Assembly: GCA_039000515.1 (NCBI GenBank)
Contig: JBCFYV010000100.1
Coordinates: 49,067,048 to 49,131,047 of the forward strand
Origin: Timema cristinae
Taxonomy: Eukaryota; Arthropoda; Insecta; Phasmatodea; Timematidae
Direction: 5' to 3'
Length of the DNA: 64,000 nt
A model generated the notes under the pieces. It was given only the letters and a program-made list of their open reading frames with translations, had not been told where the DNA came from and did not search any database. This document shows, in pieces, positions 34,736 through 46,092 of this stretch. A program made the position numbers and the translations under genes. Position 1 is the stretch's first letter. Each line of letters begins with the position of its first letter.

Positions 34736-35826
34736 TTGAATAAATAAAAAATATACAATATATTAAATAGCCATTGAAAAAATATTTCAAAGGCCAGTTA
34801 TAGTAATAAAAAAATGAATGTAACACGGTATATTATAAAGGGACGAAAGGATATAAATGTCTGGCAGGTTCGAGAATGTACGGCGGGTAGTTGAAACACT
34901 CTTGACAGGAGAAAGAAACTCGCTCAAGCTATCTTCCCATTCATTCCATTCTTCCCTTCATCCAGTCACAGTCGCTGTATTTTCTTAGTTGGGTCATAAA
35001 ATTTTTTTTTGCTCGTCGAGTTTAGTTGAATTTAATTTAAATCGATGCATTGAAATTGTGTGGCCACTTTGAAAAATAAAAACAGTTTAAAAAAATACTA
35101 ATGAATACTTCCCAATTTAAATAAATTGAATGGAAAGATACAGTCGTACATACATCTCATTTTATCTTTTGAAATTATAAACAACCTTTTTTTTAACATC
35201 AGTTAATTTTTCATCAGAAAAAAAACCTTTTTTTTCCTTGGACAAAATTACTATAGCATTTTTTAAAATCAATTTTTAATTTTCAATAATCATTCATTAG
35301 TAAACTAACTTCAAATAACTTTTGGTAGAGAAATGAAAGTATATTCCTATTTATTAAATAAAATACTTCCCGGATCCCCATTTTGAACAAAATTTTTAAA
35401 CCATTTTCGAAAATTTCCGTGACAAATGAAAAGGGCCAATCGCTTTAAAAACGTTCAGTTAAAATTATTAAGGGCCTACCTATATTCAAATGATAGAAAC
35501 CGGAGAAATTAGTACTCACAAAAGGGATAAGGAGAGTTACTTTGAAAGAAGGGCCAAAAAAGGTTATTTTAATTCCATTAACTAAATGTTGTTCTTACTA
35601 ACTTACAAATACATATTTTGAAGAAAATAACTTAACCAAGTTTTGATTGTGAGGATTTCTAGTTCTTTGTTTTCAATGAAGGTCTAATTTAATTAATTCT
35701 TGATTTAAAAAAAAATATTAAGAATATTGAAGTGTTAAGGGTAGCTCCTTGGTTTGGAATTTATCATAAATTTAAAATAAGAAATATACATTTATCCACA
35801 GTGAAGTTTGACTAAACTATTTCACA
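34736..35826. other. AT-rich DNA without a recognised gene
   Basis: No feature recognised. Confidence 0.4.
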
Positions 35827-35911
35827 GCTTCGGTGGCCGCATGGTCTAAGGCGTTACTCTTGCAATATACTGGACTGCCGATGACAGAGGGATCGGGGCT
35901 TGAATACCGTT
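35827..35911 (+). repeat. SINE-B head joined to an inverted SINE-B
   Basis: Head 'cttcggtggccgcatggtct' through the T-arm 'tcggggcttgaataccgttt'. It runs directly into the reversed 3' end of the next copy. Confidence 0.82.
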
Positions 35912-36132
35912 TGGGTTATACGCTTATGTACTAATTACACTAATGGGTTAAGGATGAGGAATGTTGAATTTAGAGGACGTACTCCCCGCATTTGCGTGAA
36001 GAGAGAGCGGGAAACAATTTAGGGGGGAAAAAAAACTTAGTACACAAGAACGGGCTCGAACCACGATCTATCTATTATCGGTAGTTAATTTTATTGTGAG
36101 AATGACGACTTAGATCATGCGGCCACCGTAAA
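35905..36132 (-). repeat. SINE-B, inverted partner
   Basis: 'tttgggttatacgcttatgt' (reversed 3' end) to the head 'atgcggccaccgtaaag'. The junction with 35827-35911 leaves two head regions in opposite orientation about 130 bp apart. Confidence 0.85.
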
Positions 36133-36880
36133 GAATAGGAAACACTATTAAAACCATTTTAGGAATTAAGTGTCAAACTATTTTCGGTCTCATTAAAAGG
36201 GAGGAAGGGACATTATATATTTTTCTATTTATTTAGAGTAGAAAAGAGAAGTCTCCTTTTCTTGGTTTTCTTTCTCTTACCGAAGTAAAGAAAAGGCGAA
36301 CTTTTATTCTGTTTTTAAACTAGAACTAAGTAGTTGGTTCTTGCTTCATTATAGTCTGAGGTCGGTTGGAGTTAGGGGGGGAGTGGAGCCAGGCAGCAGT
36401 TTTGTCATCAGAGTGTCACCAGTCTCTTAACACCCCCCAAACCCTAACTCCCAATTAGCATATTGCCGCTCTTTCAAGCTTTTCCAGCTGTTTTTCTTAG
36501 CGCTACTTAACCCACCCAAAAACTTGTCAAGTTTGGGGGTTTTATAAACTTATAATACCCCGCAATAAGAGTGCACGTGTTTATTGGCATAAAACTGAGT
36601 GTTCAAGTTTGTGAAGAAGATTAGTGAAAGTTTTCTTTTAAAATATATATAAGGAAACCATAAATTAAAAAAAGAAAGAACTCAAGCCAATTGAAATAAA
36701 TCAACCATTTTTAAGTTTAACATATTTGCGGTCAGATATCAAGCTTTTTTTTTTTTTTAGTAAATGGATGAAATAAACATCCTATTTTTAATACAGATAG
36801 AATACAATAGTTTCACCTCAGGTTATTTATGGTTGTAAAACTTGGTCTCTTATCTCTACTCAACAAAATACACCTTTCCC
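36133..36880. other. Unique DNA without a recognised gene
   Basis: No feature recognised beyond homopolymer runs. Confidence 0.4.
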
Positions 36881-36990
36881 GGAGTATTAACTGGTAAACC
36901 CTTTGGCAAAACACCATTGGGAAGACCTAGATGCAGATGGGAGGATAATATTAAAATGAACCTGAAAGAGATAAGGTGTAATGAGGGAAT
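36881..36990 (+). pseudogene. Non-LTR retrotransposon C-terminal tail
   Basis: Reads GKTPLGRPRCRWEDNIKMNL in one frame (about 36904-36963), then KEIRCNE leading into the minisatellite. The GRPR-RWEDNI block is the conserved C-terminal tail found in a class of arthropod non-LTR retrotransposon polyproteins and usually continues DWI-LAQDR--WRALV. Here the sequence upstream is A/T-rich and does not show the reverse transcriptase, so the copy is 5'-truncated. Downstream (38235-38300) the tail resumes after the array with residues like MNIHAPNVIE and a stop. Confidence 0.75.
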
Positions 36991-38262
36991 TGGATAGTGT
37001 TAGCTCAAGATAGGGATAGGGTGTAATGAGGTGGACTGGATAGAACTGGCTCAAAGTAGGGATAGGGTGTAATGAGGTGAATTGGATAGTGTTAGCTCAA
37101 GATAGGGATAGGGTGTAATGAGGTGGACTGGATAGAACTGGCTCAAAGTAGGGATATGGTGTAATGAGGTGAATTGGGTAGTGTTAGCTCAAGATAGGGA
37201 TAGGGTGTAATGAGGTGGACTGGATAGAACTGGTCCAAAGTAGGGATATGGTGTAATGAGGTGAATTGGATAGTGTTAGCTCAAGATAGGGATAGGGTGT
37301 AATGAGGTGGACTGGATAGAACTGGCTCAAAGTAGAGATATGGTGTAATGAGGTGAATTGGATAGTGTTAGCTCAAGATAGGGATAGGGTGTAATGAGGT
37401 GGACTGGATAGAACTGGCTCAAAGTAGGGATATGGTGTAATGAGGTGAATTGGATAGTGTTAGCTCAAGATAGGGATAGGTGTAATGAGGTGGACTGGAT
37501 AGAACTGGCTCAAAGTAGGGATAGGGTGTAATGAGGTGAATTGGATAGTGTTAGCTCAAGATAGGGATAGGGTGTAATGAGGTGGACTGGATAGAACTGG
37601 CTCAAAGTAGGGATATGGTGTAATGAGGTGAATTGGGTAGTGTTAGCTCAAGATAGGGATAGGGTGTAATGAGGTGGACTGGATAGAACTGGTCCAAAGT
37701 AGGGATATGGTGTAATGAGGTCAATTGGATAGTGTTAGCTCAAGATAGGGATAGGGTGTAATGAGGTGGACTGGATAGAACTGGCTCAAAGTAGAGATAT
37801 GGTGTAATGAGGTGAATTGGATAGTGTTAGCTCAAGATAGGGATAGGGTGTAATGAGGTGGACTGGATAGAACTGGCTCAAAGTAGGGATATGGTGTAAT
37901 GAGGTGAATTGGATAGTGTTAGCTCAAGATAGGGATAGGGTGTAATGAGGTGGACTGGATAGAACTGGCTCAAAGTAGGGATATGGTGTAATGAGGTGAA
38001 TTGGATAGTGTTAGCTCAAGATAGAGATAAGGTGTAATGAGGTGGACTAGATAGAACTGGTCCAAAGTAGGGATATGGTGTAATGAGGTGAATTGGATAG
38101 TGTTAGCTCAAGATAGGGATAGGGTGTAATGAGGTGGACTGGATAGAACTGGCTCAAAGTAGGGATATGGTGTAATGAGGTGAATTGGATAGTGTTAGCT
38201 CAAGATAGAGATAAGGTGTAATGAGGTGGACTGGATAGAACTGGCTCACGGTACGGATAAGT
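36955..38262 (+). repeat. 46-bp minisatellite, dimeric, about 28 units, inside LINE tail codons
   Basis: Two 46-bp monomers alternate: 'gtaatgaggtggactgg' followed by 'atagaactggctcaaagta', and 'gtaatgaggtgaattgg' followed by 'atagtgttagctcaagata'. Read in one frame a monomer gives CNEVDWIELAQDRDR, the conserved LINE tail, plus one extra base, so the frame shifts every unit. Shared variants ('gaattgggtag' at 37171 and 37630, 'ggtccaaagt' at about 37231 and 37690) show a 459-bp block (five dimers minus one base) duplicated within the array. A 184-bp (two-dimer) repeat occurs near its 3' end ('agagataaggtg'). Confidence 0.95.
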
Positions 38263-38310
38263 GACGATGAACATTCATGCTCCTAATGTCATTGAGTAAG
38301 TAGCCACGTG
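38263..38310 (+). pseudogene. LINE terminal codons after the array
   Basis: 'gatgaacattcatgctccta', then 'atgtcattgagtaagtag', encode residues like MNIHAPNVIE and stop. They match in type the end at 44493-44545 (complement) and confirm that the minisatellite lies inside, not beside, the LINE tail. Confidence 0.6.
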
Positions 38311-38413
38311 TTTTTTTGTTTTTTAAGGCGCTTAGATATTGGCTCGATATAAATTTTTAAATATATTTTCATCCAAGTTCTGTTTTTTTTAGCTATTTAT
38401 AAATTGTTTTAAC

Positions 38414-38625
38414 AACAGCTAAAAAAAGAGCATCGTGTCTTACTATACAGTCAGGCTATCTGCATACCTACGCTAATGTGGTAAGGATGAGGAAGGGGGA
38501 TTTGTAAGAGAAGGAATACACAGTAAAAAAAACCTTCAGTACTACAGAGCGAGAATGTAACCCTGACCTCTGTCATCGGCAAACCAAACATGACGAAAGT
38601 GACGCCTTTCTCCCCGTGGCCACCG
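38414..38625 (-). repeat. SINE-B, full length, diverged
   Basis: Reversed 3' end 'tcgtgtcttactatacagtc', body, T-arm 'gagcgagaatgtaaccctga' and head 'ccccgtggccaccgg'. Confidence 0.82.
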
Positions 38626-38653
38626 GTGTGTGTGAGATTATATTCATCATAAT

Positions 38654-38787
38654 TAATATATTTGTGCCAGGCTCCACCGTGGTTCGGATTCCACGTTAAA
38701 CTGTAGGTCCTTCATTTCATCTCATCACCCTACCATTACACATTAGCGTAAGAGCGTATAACCCGAACGGGTAGTAAGACGCGGTGC

Positions 38788-38825
<38 letters not shown>

Positions 38826-38833
38826 TATTTGTG
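38654..38833 (+). repeat. SINE-A, 5'-truncated, first of two at one site
   Basis: The 13-bp 'taatatatttgtg' at 38654-38666 and 38821-38833 brackets a copy starting mid-body ('ccaggctccaccgtgg') and ending in (AAT)n. Confidence 0.95.
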
Positions 38834-39126
38834 TGATGGGTGACCTGGTGGTCTAGGGGTAAGGTGTCGGATTTCTGTGCTGAAAGTCCGGGGTTCATTC
38901 CTCGGTCCCACCACAAATTTATCTGATTACCAAACCCTTCCTTCACCTCTGACAAGACATCTGGTGAATGTGGGTAATGCCAGGCCTCCACCGTGGTTCG
39001 GATTCCACGTTAAGCTGTAGGTCCTCCATTTCATCTCTCAATCACCCTACCATTACACATTAGCGTAAGTGCGTATAATCCGAACGGGTAGTAAGACGCG
39101 GTACTAGAAATAATAATATATTTGTG
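38821..39126 (+). repeat. SINE-A, full length, second at the same site
   Basis: The same 13-bp 'taatatatttgtg' recurs at 38821-38833 and 39114-39126. The copy has a complete head ('gacctggtggtctaggggta', 'ggggttcattcctcggtc') and a short tail. Confidence 0.95.
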
Positions 39127-40085
39127 TAATTAATTTATTATTTTAATATTAACCTTTCTAAGATAATATACGTCCGCTCTATAAACACTATATAGAGACC
39201 AATTTTCATAGGAAGAGCCTTTTATGACAGCTAGAAAATAACCAAATCTATTTTCATATATTCATACTCCAAGTTATATGATCTACAGCTGTCAATTTGA
39301 TAGCTCTTATATTTACCTATAAAATACTACTAATAAAATAGTAAAATTCTTTGACCGCAAATAAAAATTAATAGTATTTTCTAAATTGTCTTTCTAGGAA
39401 ACTAGGACTGTACAATATTATTGCATATAGAAAAAACACTTTAAAAATTAATAAACATTACCACTTTATCTTGATTTGTAAAACTATTTTATAACTTGAG
39501 AATCTGTTCAGTCTTTGACCTTAGCAAGTCATATATATATATTTATTTTTTTTTTAATCCAACAATGTTACCAGTTGAACTACCTTCAGTCCGGGATTGT
39601 TATGCTTTTGTTTGACTCTCACCTCCCTTACACCCCCCCCCCTCCTTGCACTCACCCTTCCTCTTCAACCTTTTCCTATTCTCTCTCCAGGGTCTGCCGC
39701 AATAGCTCTGGCGAACCGCATACGAATTGCCTAATAAACCTCGGCCGTACCAAACTCTCTCTCTCTTTACCGTCCGGTTTCCGATCCGGATGACAATGAC
39801 GAGAGTCCGAGGTCGTCGACCATCCTAAAAAAAACCTACTATAATCCCTCCTCTGTTTAGGAAAAAACCACCCCCAGGGAAGGGATTTAACGGGAACTAC
39901 ATTTCATGCCATTATCCGTCAACTTGACATTTGATGTATATCGCTCATGGGACGATAAATTTAATTATTTTTTTACATCGTTTCTTTGTGGTTGAGTGGC
40001 TGTGGTGTTCATACGCACGATTAGAAGGATCTCAGTTTGACCCCAGTTGGTTCCTAATGGTCATTTTAATTAATTAAGTTATGTA
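39127..40085. other. Unique DNA with one tRNA-like fragment
   Basis: A C-run near 39633. A tRNA-like arrangement at about 39990-40056 ('gtggttgagtggctgtggtg' and 'ctcagtttgaccccagttgg') may be the head of a further SINE family. The 92-residue ORF at 39515-39793 ends in a Ser/Leu-rich stretch with no known domain. Confidence 0.4.
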
Positions 40086-40087
40086 AC

Positions 40088-40345
40088 GGTGACCTGGTGG
40101 TCTAAAGGTAAGGTGCCAGACTTCTGTTATGGGTCCGGGTGTGATGGGGGTCCGGGGTTCAATCCTCGGTCCCGGCACAGATTTATCTGATTACCCAAAC
40201 CCTTCCTTCACCTCTGACAAGACATCTTGTGAATGTGGGGAATGCCAGACCTCCACCGTGGTTCGGATTCCACGTTAAACTGTAGGTCTTCCATTTCATC
40301 TCACAATCACCCTATCACTATACATTAGCGTAAGTGCGTATAAGC
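40088..40345 (+). repeat. SINE-A, tail lost
   Basis: Head 'ggtgacctggtggtctaaag' with a 20-bp internal repeat around 'gggtccggg'. The body is intact. The 3' end stops at 'gtaagtgcgtataagc', without the usual (AAT)n. Confidence 0.9.
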
Positions 40346-40391
40346 CAGTAATCGTAATGCGTAATAGTCGAGCATGCTAACATTGAGCTAA

Positions 40392-40572
40392 GGCCGGTGA
40401 CAGACTGACGTTTTGGTCACTGCGACACAAACGCCGCGACCGATTTGAAAACGTCGATGTGGCCTTTCTTAGGCGTAGCGACCCTTATCATATGAAACAA
40501 TGCAATACACTAGAGCGACTTTGGTCGCAGTGTTTGTGTCACAGCGACCAAAACGTCCGTCTGTCTCCGGCC
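40392..40572. mobile_element. 181-bp MITE with TAA duplication
   Basis: TAA at 40389-40391 and 40573-40575. TIRs of about 40 bp: 'ggccggtgacagactgacg', then 'ttttggtcactgcgacaca', at the left. At the right, in complement, 'ggccggagacagacggacg' and 'ttttggtcgctgtgacaca'. The TWA target and GGCC start suggest PIF/Harbinger. The high TIR identity makes it one of the younger DNA elements here. Confidence 0.9.
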
Positions 40573-41559
40573 TAAGTCCTCCTAAATCTGGGTAATAGAA
40601 TTAATCCACACTTAATCAATAAACAACTTTACACCACATCAGGAATTGAATTGAGATATTTAATCTAGTTTTATAACCAAATGACCTGACCTCGCGAACC
40701 CATTTAATAACAGATCACACTTCATTGAAAGTATTTTTTCATTAAAAAAATTTAAATATACGTCCACTGCAATTGTCCCGCTTTTAATGAAACTCTTCCA
40801 CATGATGTGGTTCCAGAAGGGGCAGTGGGTGGGGAGGGGGGAGAGGAGGCAAACAGGAATAGAGGTATTTGAAAAAAAATGTTAATATAAATCACATAAA
40901 TTAATTAGTTAAAAAATATCTGAAAAAGAGAATTGTGGCTGGTAACTTTAATCGCTTATCAGCAAGTAATCTTGGAGTCAGGTTATTATCGGAGATAAAG
41001 AGATAATTATTTATGTCAGAGAACTTGGTTATCCCAGTGTGGATTGTATCGGTACGTAAAACCCATGGTCTTAGGTTTGATTCCCTTGTATAGATGATAT
41101 TTCTCAATCAAACATTAATATCAAAATCAGTTGGTGGTATTTTGATTCAATATTGTAGTTTTAACCACGAAGTTTTTTTATTTAAGGCAGGTCTTAGGTA
41201 TTACCTAATATTAAACAAAAATGGTATTTCAAATTGTTTTAAATCCTTTGGTTACGCGAAAATATTTTACTTTCTCTCAACACCTTGAAGAGAAAATATT
41301 GTTATTGCACAAAAAAATATCTAACTCTAGATTTTGATCAAGGTCGATGTTTCATGACCCCCTGAAGTAAAAAAAAGAGTGGTTTTCGCAATGCCTTATC
41401 TCTATCTGTATCTTGGGCAAGTCTTTCTGTCTGTCCGTCCCTCGGGCAAGTCTGTCTGTACCTCGGGCAAGAGCTGAAACTATTTTACTGATTGGGATAA
41501 AATTTTATAAATAACCGTAAACAACCCTAAGAAAATAATAATTATTTCTACATTAATTT
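40573..41559. other. AT-rich DNA without a recognised gene
   Basis: A tRNA-like piece at about 41028-41090 ('ggtttgattcccttgtat') and a tandem of 'ctcgggcaagtctgtctgt'-like phrases at 41410-41470. ORFs of 64-68 residues have no known content. Confidence 0.4.
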
Positions 41560-42133
41560 ATTATTATTACCGCATTTTACTAACCGTACGAGGTGACCTG
41601 GTGGTCTAGGGTAAGGTGTCAGACTTCTATGCTGGCGGCCGGGTTCGATCCTTGGTCCCGGCACAGATTTATCTGATATCCAAACCCTTCCTACACCTCT
41701 GACAAGACATCTTGTGAATGTGTGGCATGCCAGGTCGCCTCCACCGTGGTTCGGATTCCACGTTAAACTGTAGGTCCTTCATTTCATCTCACAATCACCC
41801 TACCATTATACATTAGCGTAAGTGCGTATAACCCGAACGGGTAGTAAGACGCGGTGCTAATAATAATAATAATAATAATACTAACCGTACGGGTTGTACG
41901 CACTTACGCTAGGGTGTTTGTGAGATTAAATGGAGGACATACAGTTTAACATGGAATCCGAACCACGGTGGAGGCCTGGCATTCCACACATTCACAAGTT
42001 GTGATTAATACACGTCTTGTCAGATGTGAAGGAAGGGTTTGGTAATCAGATAAATCTTTGCCGGGACCGAGTATTGAACCCCGGACCCCTAACACAGAAG
42101 TCTGACGCCTTACCCCTAGACCACCAGGTCACC
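41560..42133 (-). repeat. SINE-A (minus), split by another SINE-A
   Basis: Outer parts 41560-41578 plus 41880-42133: (ATT)n, the reversed 3' end interrupted at 'actaaccgtacg', then continuing 'ggttgtacgcacttacgc' through body to the head 'tagaccaccaggtcacc'. Confidence 0.93.
41579..41891 (+). repeat. SINE-A inserted in a SINE-A, 12-bp TSD
   Basis: 'actaaccgtacg' at 41579-41590 and 41880-41891 flanks a full-length plus-strand copy (41591-41879) with a complete head and (AAT)n tail. The target is the conserved 3' end of the older copy. Confidence 0.96.
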
Positions 42134-43430
42134 TTCTTCCATATTAGTGACTTTCGACTGTCAGTTTACCATCCCGCTCACGTTCGATGAGCTCTAGCTA
42201 TAAGTTTCCAAGTTCCCTTAAAGAAAACCAAACGATGTCTGTATCTTTATATCTTTCTTCTAGAAAAACTTGGGACCAATAATAAAATCCTCACCCTCTC
42301 ATTCTGACATAGTTTCCTCGTGAGAATACAGATCTTCCCATTCCATGTTATGAGTTTCTCTATTCGCGAGCCAAGAATGAAGACTTTTTTATTTTTATGG
42401 CCGACAGCTCCATGTCATTGGTTACGAAAGGATCTTACAAGTTTTGTGGCAGAGAACAAAAGAACAAAAAAAAACAATAATATTTAGAAACAAAACGATC
42501 TTTAGAAACAACTTTTATTCTTGGAGAGAGAGAAAAAATTGATTTTAAGACTTATAAACTTAGTTTTAAAATAAATTGGGAAAAAGTTAAAGTCCCATTT
42601 AGATGTCTCATAACGTCGCAGTAATAGTAGTACTCTCCAGGGTATTGAAATTATTTTCAAGGAAAAACAATTAAACTTATCCGACAAAATAAAAGATAAC
42701 TTTCACGTTTATTATGGAGGATACATTTAAATTGGAAATAGGAACAATAGATTGGCAGGATTTAAGACACCCTGAATGGATTGCAGGTGAATATAGATTT
42801 ATTTTTTATTTTTAAGTGTATTGTTACCGGATGTGTGGATGAAGTAGATATTTAAGGAATGCTATTCTAAAGCTGCTTTTATGCACGCGTTTAGTATCGC
42901 GCGACACACAATGGCAATAGCCGTCGCATTTTGTGGGTTCATTTTATGCATGCAGCATTTGCCATCCGTCGAAAAAAAAATAGTAGTGCGGGAGAATACA
43001 TCGTATCAGTGCTGTCATTGCCTTTGTGTTGTAGAGTGTAAGATGTATCCGCGCTTCATCTATTTGGCGTACTGTCACCTTACATTGAAAAAAAGGGAAA
43101 GAAAATTGGTTGTCTCATCCCATCAACTTAGCAAGATTTGAAGATGGGGCATTTCGTGATCTCTAAAAAAAAAATTAAGAAACGACAGATTCAAATTTTT
43201 AAAAACTATTTTTGAATGGTAAAACACACAACACACTTCTTTATATCAATTGACTCTTCTTTATATTTTTGGTTTTATACTCCTCCGATTATAAATCTCG
43301 AATTGCTTTATTTTTCTTGAACACTACCTTTAAAACGTCCAGTATTCAAATCAACAATTTTTTTTATAAAAATTATTCAAATGACACAATAATTCTATTT
43401 GTAAACCTCCAGTTAACTGGGTCAATATTA
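42134..43430. other. Unique DNA without a recognised gene
   Basis: The ORF at 42881-43141 (86 residues, with Cys pairs CCHC-LC) starts in a CpG-rich patch at 42880-42970. I recognise no domain. Confidence 0.35.
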
Positions 43431-43760
43431 TTTACCAGCCTGGGGTTGGCAGCTCTGATGTCTAGACAGCTGAGAGCAGACCAGGACCAATAAGATGCCA
43501 TGTACTTAGAATATTTCGCGCGACTTTTGCCGCTGGCGCTCTCTAGGACAGGACGGCATGTTTTACAAAACGCGACAGTGAGTTTTTCGGACGGCAGAGC
43601 ATAAAAGGAATCATTTGTTCCCAGTGATTTAGAAAACGTGACGACTTTTCCCATCGTGTGTCACGTGGCACGAAACGCCTGCATAAAAGGGCTCTAAGGG
43701 CTTGGTCATCACAAAATATCATATTGAGTCTTCAATCTCTGGATTCCCAATATGTTTGAT
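43431..43760. promoter_or_regulatory. GC-richer patch with promoter-like motifs (tentative)
   Basis: Contains 'gaccaataagat' (CCAAT, about 43487), CpGs around 43520-43580, and a TATA-like 'gcataaaagggctct' (about 43680). It may be a decayed LTR or a promoter. No transcript-like coding sequence follows. Confidence 0.25.
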
Positions 43761-43875
43761 CATATATCAAGAAATATTTGGGTTGTAACAAAGTTAATTA
43801 GTTATCACCAAAATCATACTTTTTAATAAATCATTTAAAACCTGTAACAAAAACTAATAGAAAATATATTACAAC

Positions 43876-44148
43876 CATTACTGTTTCTAGCCTGTGGTGT
43901 GTGTCTGTGTTTTATATTACCGGCTTGCTAGGCCTGTCGTGGATTCATATGTATTGTAATATAAATTAAGACTAGGATAGGCACAGCATCCAGTCCCATG
44001 CCGTTAGTTTATCACTGTGTAAGAGTAGAACCACATTTCAGCAATGATTAATTTCCGGCCAGGCCAGGAATTGAACCTGGTACCCTTATCTCAGTATACA
44101 AACATGCTATCGACTGAGATAAGGTGTCGGATTACTAGAAAATATAAT
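43876..44148 (-). repeat. SINE-D, full length
   Basis: In complement, head 'cgacaccttatctcagtcg' type with T-arm 'ggccaggaattgaacctgg' reversed, body, and end 'gtttctagcctgtgg', matching the plus-strand copy at 46093-46372. Confidence 0.82.
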
Positions 44149-44489
44149 ATGAACAACTATTTTAATCTAGTTTTGATATCTCTTGAAATTTGACTATTTA
44201 CAATACGTACTATATAAATTTATAGTTTGTCCAAAAATTATATTTAAAATTTGAACCATTTGAATAAAGCCTGGAGGATTTAGAATGGTGCTCATTTAAA
44301 TATTTGTAACTTTGTTACTTTACTTAAAAAAATGATTCGACATAATCGCACAAATTTGATCAAATTGTGTATTATAGCTTAAAAAAAGATTTTCAAAAAT
44401 ATGTTTTCAGTAAACTACCTTTAAGTAAGTTTTTTCATAAAAAAAACCATTCATCTGATTAGTCACAATAAAACCCCTTTATATTACTT

Positions 44490-44880
44490 ACTTACTATAC
44501 GGCATTAGGAACTTGAAAGTTCATTACCGAACTTAAAAAAGTATTTCAGCTACATATTCTGTCTTGAGCTAGTTAATTTCATCAATAAGTATTCAGTCAC
44601 TATACTCTACTAATAGTAATCACACCTCACCACACCTATCTCCTATCTTAGCTAGTAATATCCAGTCTACCACCATACCTATCTTAGTTAATACCATCAC
44701 CCCAATATCTCTCTTTACTATAACCATTCTCACCACACCTATACTAGTATAATATCCAGTCTACTCACCACACCATCTTTCTATCTTTACAGTAATATCC
44801 AGTCTACTCACAACCTTTATCTTAGCTAGTAATATCCAGTCCACCCACACCCTATCCCCAAAACTGACTAGCTTGTAAGC
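44490..44880 (-). repeat. Degenerate LINE-tail minisatellite
   Basis: In complement, LINE terminal codons (44490-44545, residues like MNFQVPNAV, stop) are preceded by about six decayed units ('tagctagtaatatccagtct' and 'accacacctatc' in plus orientation). It is the same unit as 36955-38262 but much older, with many deletions. Confidence 0.75.
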
Positions 44881-45334
44881 ACAGTATTTTTAATACGGAT
44901 CTATATTTTAAAAGTTGAAGCACTTGAGCTGTTTATATGCTCCGTTGAAAACTGTCAGCTGTCACCTCACAGAAAACAAAAAATATAAAAATAAAACTTT
45001 TTTTATTTTATACTAAAACTGATTTGTATTGCGCAAGATCCGATATAAAGCCAAATCTGGTTGTGCTTGTTGGGTGAAGGAGAGTTATTATGAGGGGGTA
45101 GCTCACCTCCCCCCCCCCCACCTCCCAGCTATCTACGCGAGTTTGATAACAATGTATGTCCATTACGTGTAGGGCTCGTACGGGTTAGGGGGGTAGTTTA
45201 AGGGTTAAGTTGCCTGGGAGGACTTCCATTCATTGCGTGGGCACCCCCATAACTCAAACTGACAGCCCCCCTCCCCCCATATGTTCACCAAACCCCCTTA
45301 ACATATATTATAATATATATATATTATATATAAT
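44881..45334. other. Unique DNA with C-runs and an AT palindrome
   Basis: C-rich tracts at 45108-45122 and 45265-45280, and an AT-only palindromic stretch at 45302-45335. Confidence 0.5.
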
Positions 45335-45562
45335 ACACCAAGTCTCCCTACCTGTCAGGCTATTTTATATGTGCTATTTAAGTTAATGAGTTAGGCATGA
45401 GGAAAGTTGAATTTAAAATAAATGTAGCCGCAATTGGCGAGGAGAAGGAATTGAAAACCATTTAGTTAAAAAAAAAACACCCCCAATACACCCGACCGAG
45501 ATTTGAATCCCGATCTCCTCGTCATCGGCAGTCTAGTCCATCGCGAAACGAGAGCCTTGGGC
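45335..45562 (-). repeat. SINE-B
   Basis: Reversed body 'gagttaggcatgaggaaagt', T-arm 'cgaccgagatttgaatcccg'. The head merges with a hAT-like start at about 45562. Confidence 0.85.
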
Positions 45563-45660
45563 CAGGGTCAGTAACTGGATGATAACGATCGACCGGTCGA
45601 TCTCACGGATATTTTCAGTCGATCACGTGAGGAAATGTTGACGTCGCTTGAAGTCAATCT
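45563..45660 (+). mobile_element. hAT-like element end with GATCGACC palindrome
   Basis: 'cagggtcagtaactggatga' leads into the perfect palindrome 'gatcgaccggtcgatc' (45587-45602). This resembles the ends of ZBED-type hAT elements, which start CAGGGGTC and carry GATCGACCGGTCGATC motifs. The other end was not identified. Confidence 0.5.
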
Positions 45661-46092
45661 TTGAGTCTTTTAAATTCACAAACATTCAAATACAATTTGA
45701 GTGACCAAAGCAACCTTTATTGGTGATGATTGGTGATATTATAAGAAAACTAAATAGCTTAACATGAAAATTTGAATTTTATTTACTCTATAAAAGTGTG
45801 GGGACACAAATTTGAAGAATATTGAAATAAAGGATATATATAGTATTAATATTAATTATACTATTACTATTAAAGTTATTAATTATTTTATTTATTAAAT
45901 ATTTATATTATTTATTTTTATTATTTAATTGAAATAATTTATACTATTAATATTATACATATTTAATAATAATTATACATATTAAATGTGTACACCTCAA
46001 ATGAATCGTTTGTTTTACATAATTTCAGCCCAATACATTAAATACTTTAACTAAACAAAATTACCCAAAAAGCACCTTATAGCTCGTGAACT
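45661..46092. other. Very AT-rich stretch
   Basis: 45835-45985 is almost pure A/T, made of 'attaatatta'-like words. No coding content. Confidence 0.6.

Noticed and set aside
36955..38262. Regular array that could look like a CRISPR
   Set aside because: Units are directly tandem with no variable spacers, and the unit encodes a LINE tail in a eukaryotic setting.
42881..43141. ORF with Cys/His pattern as a zinc-finger peptide
   Set aside because: Cys spacing does not match a known finger, and there is no supporting context.
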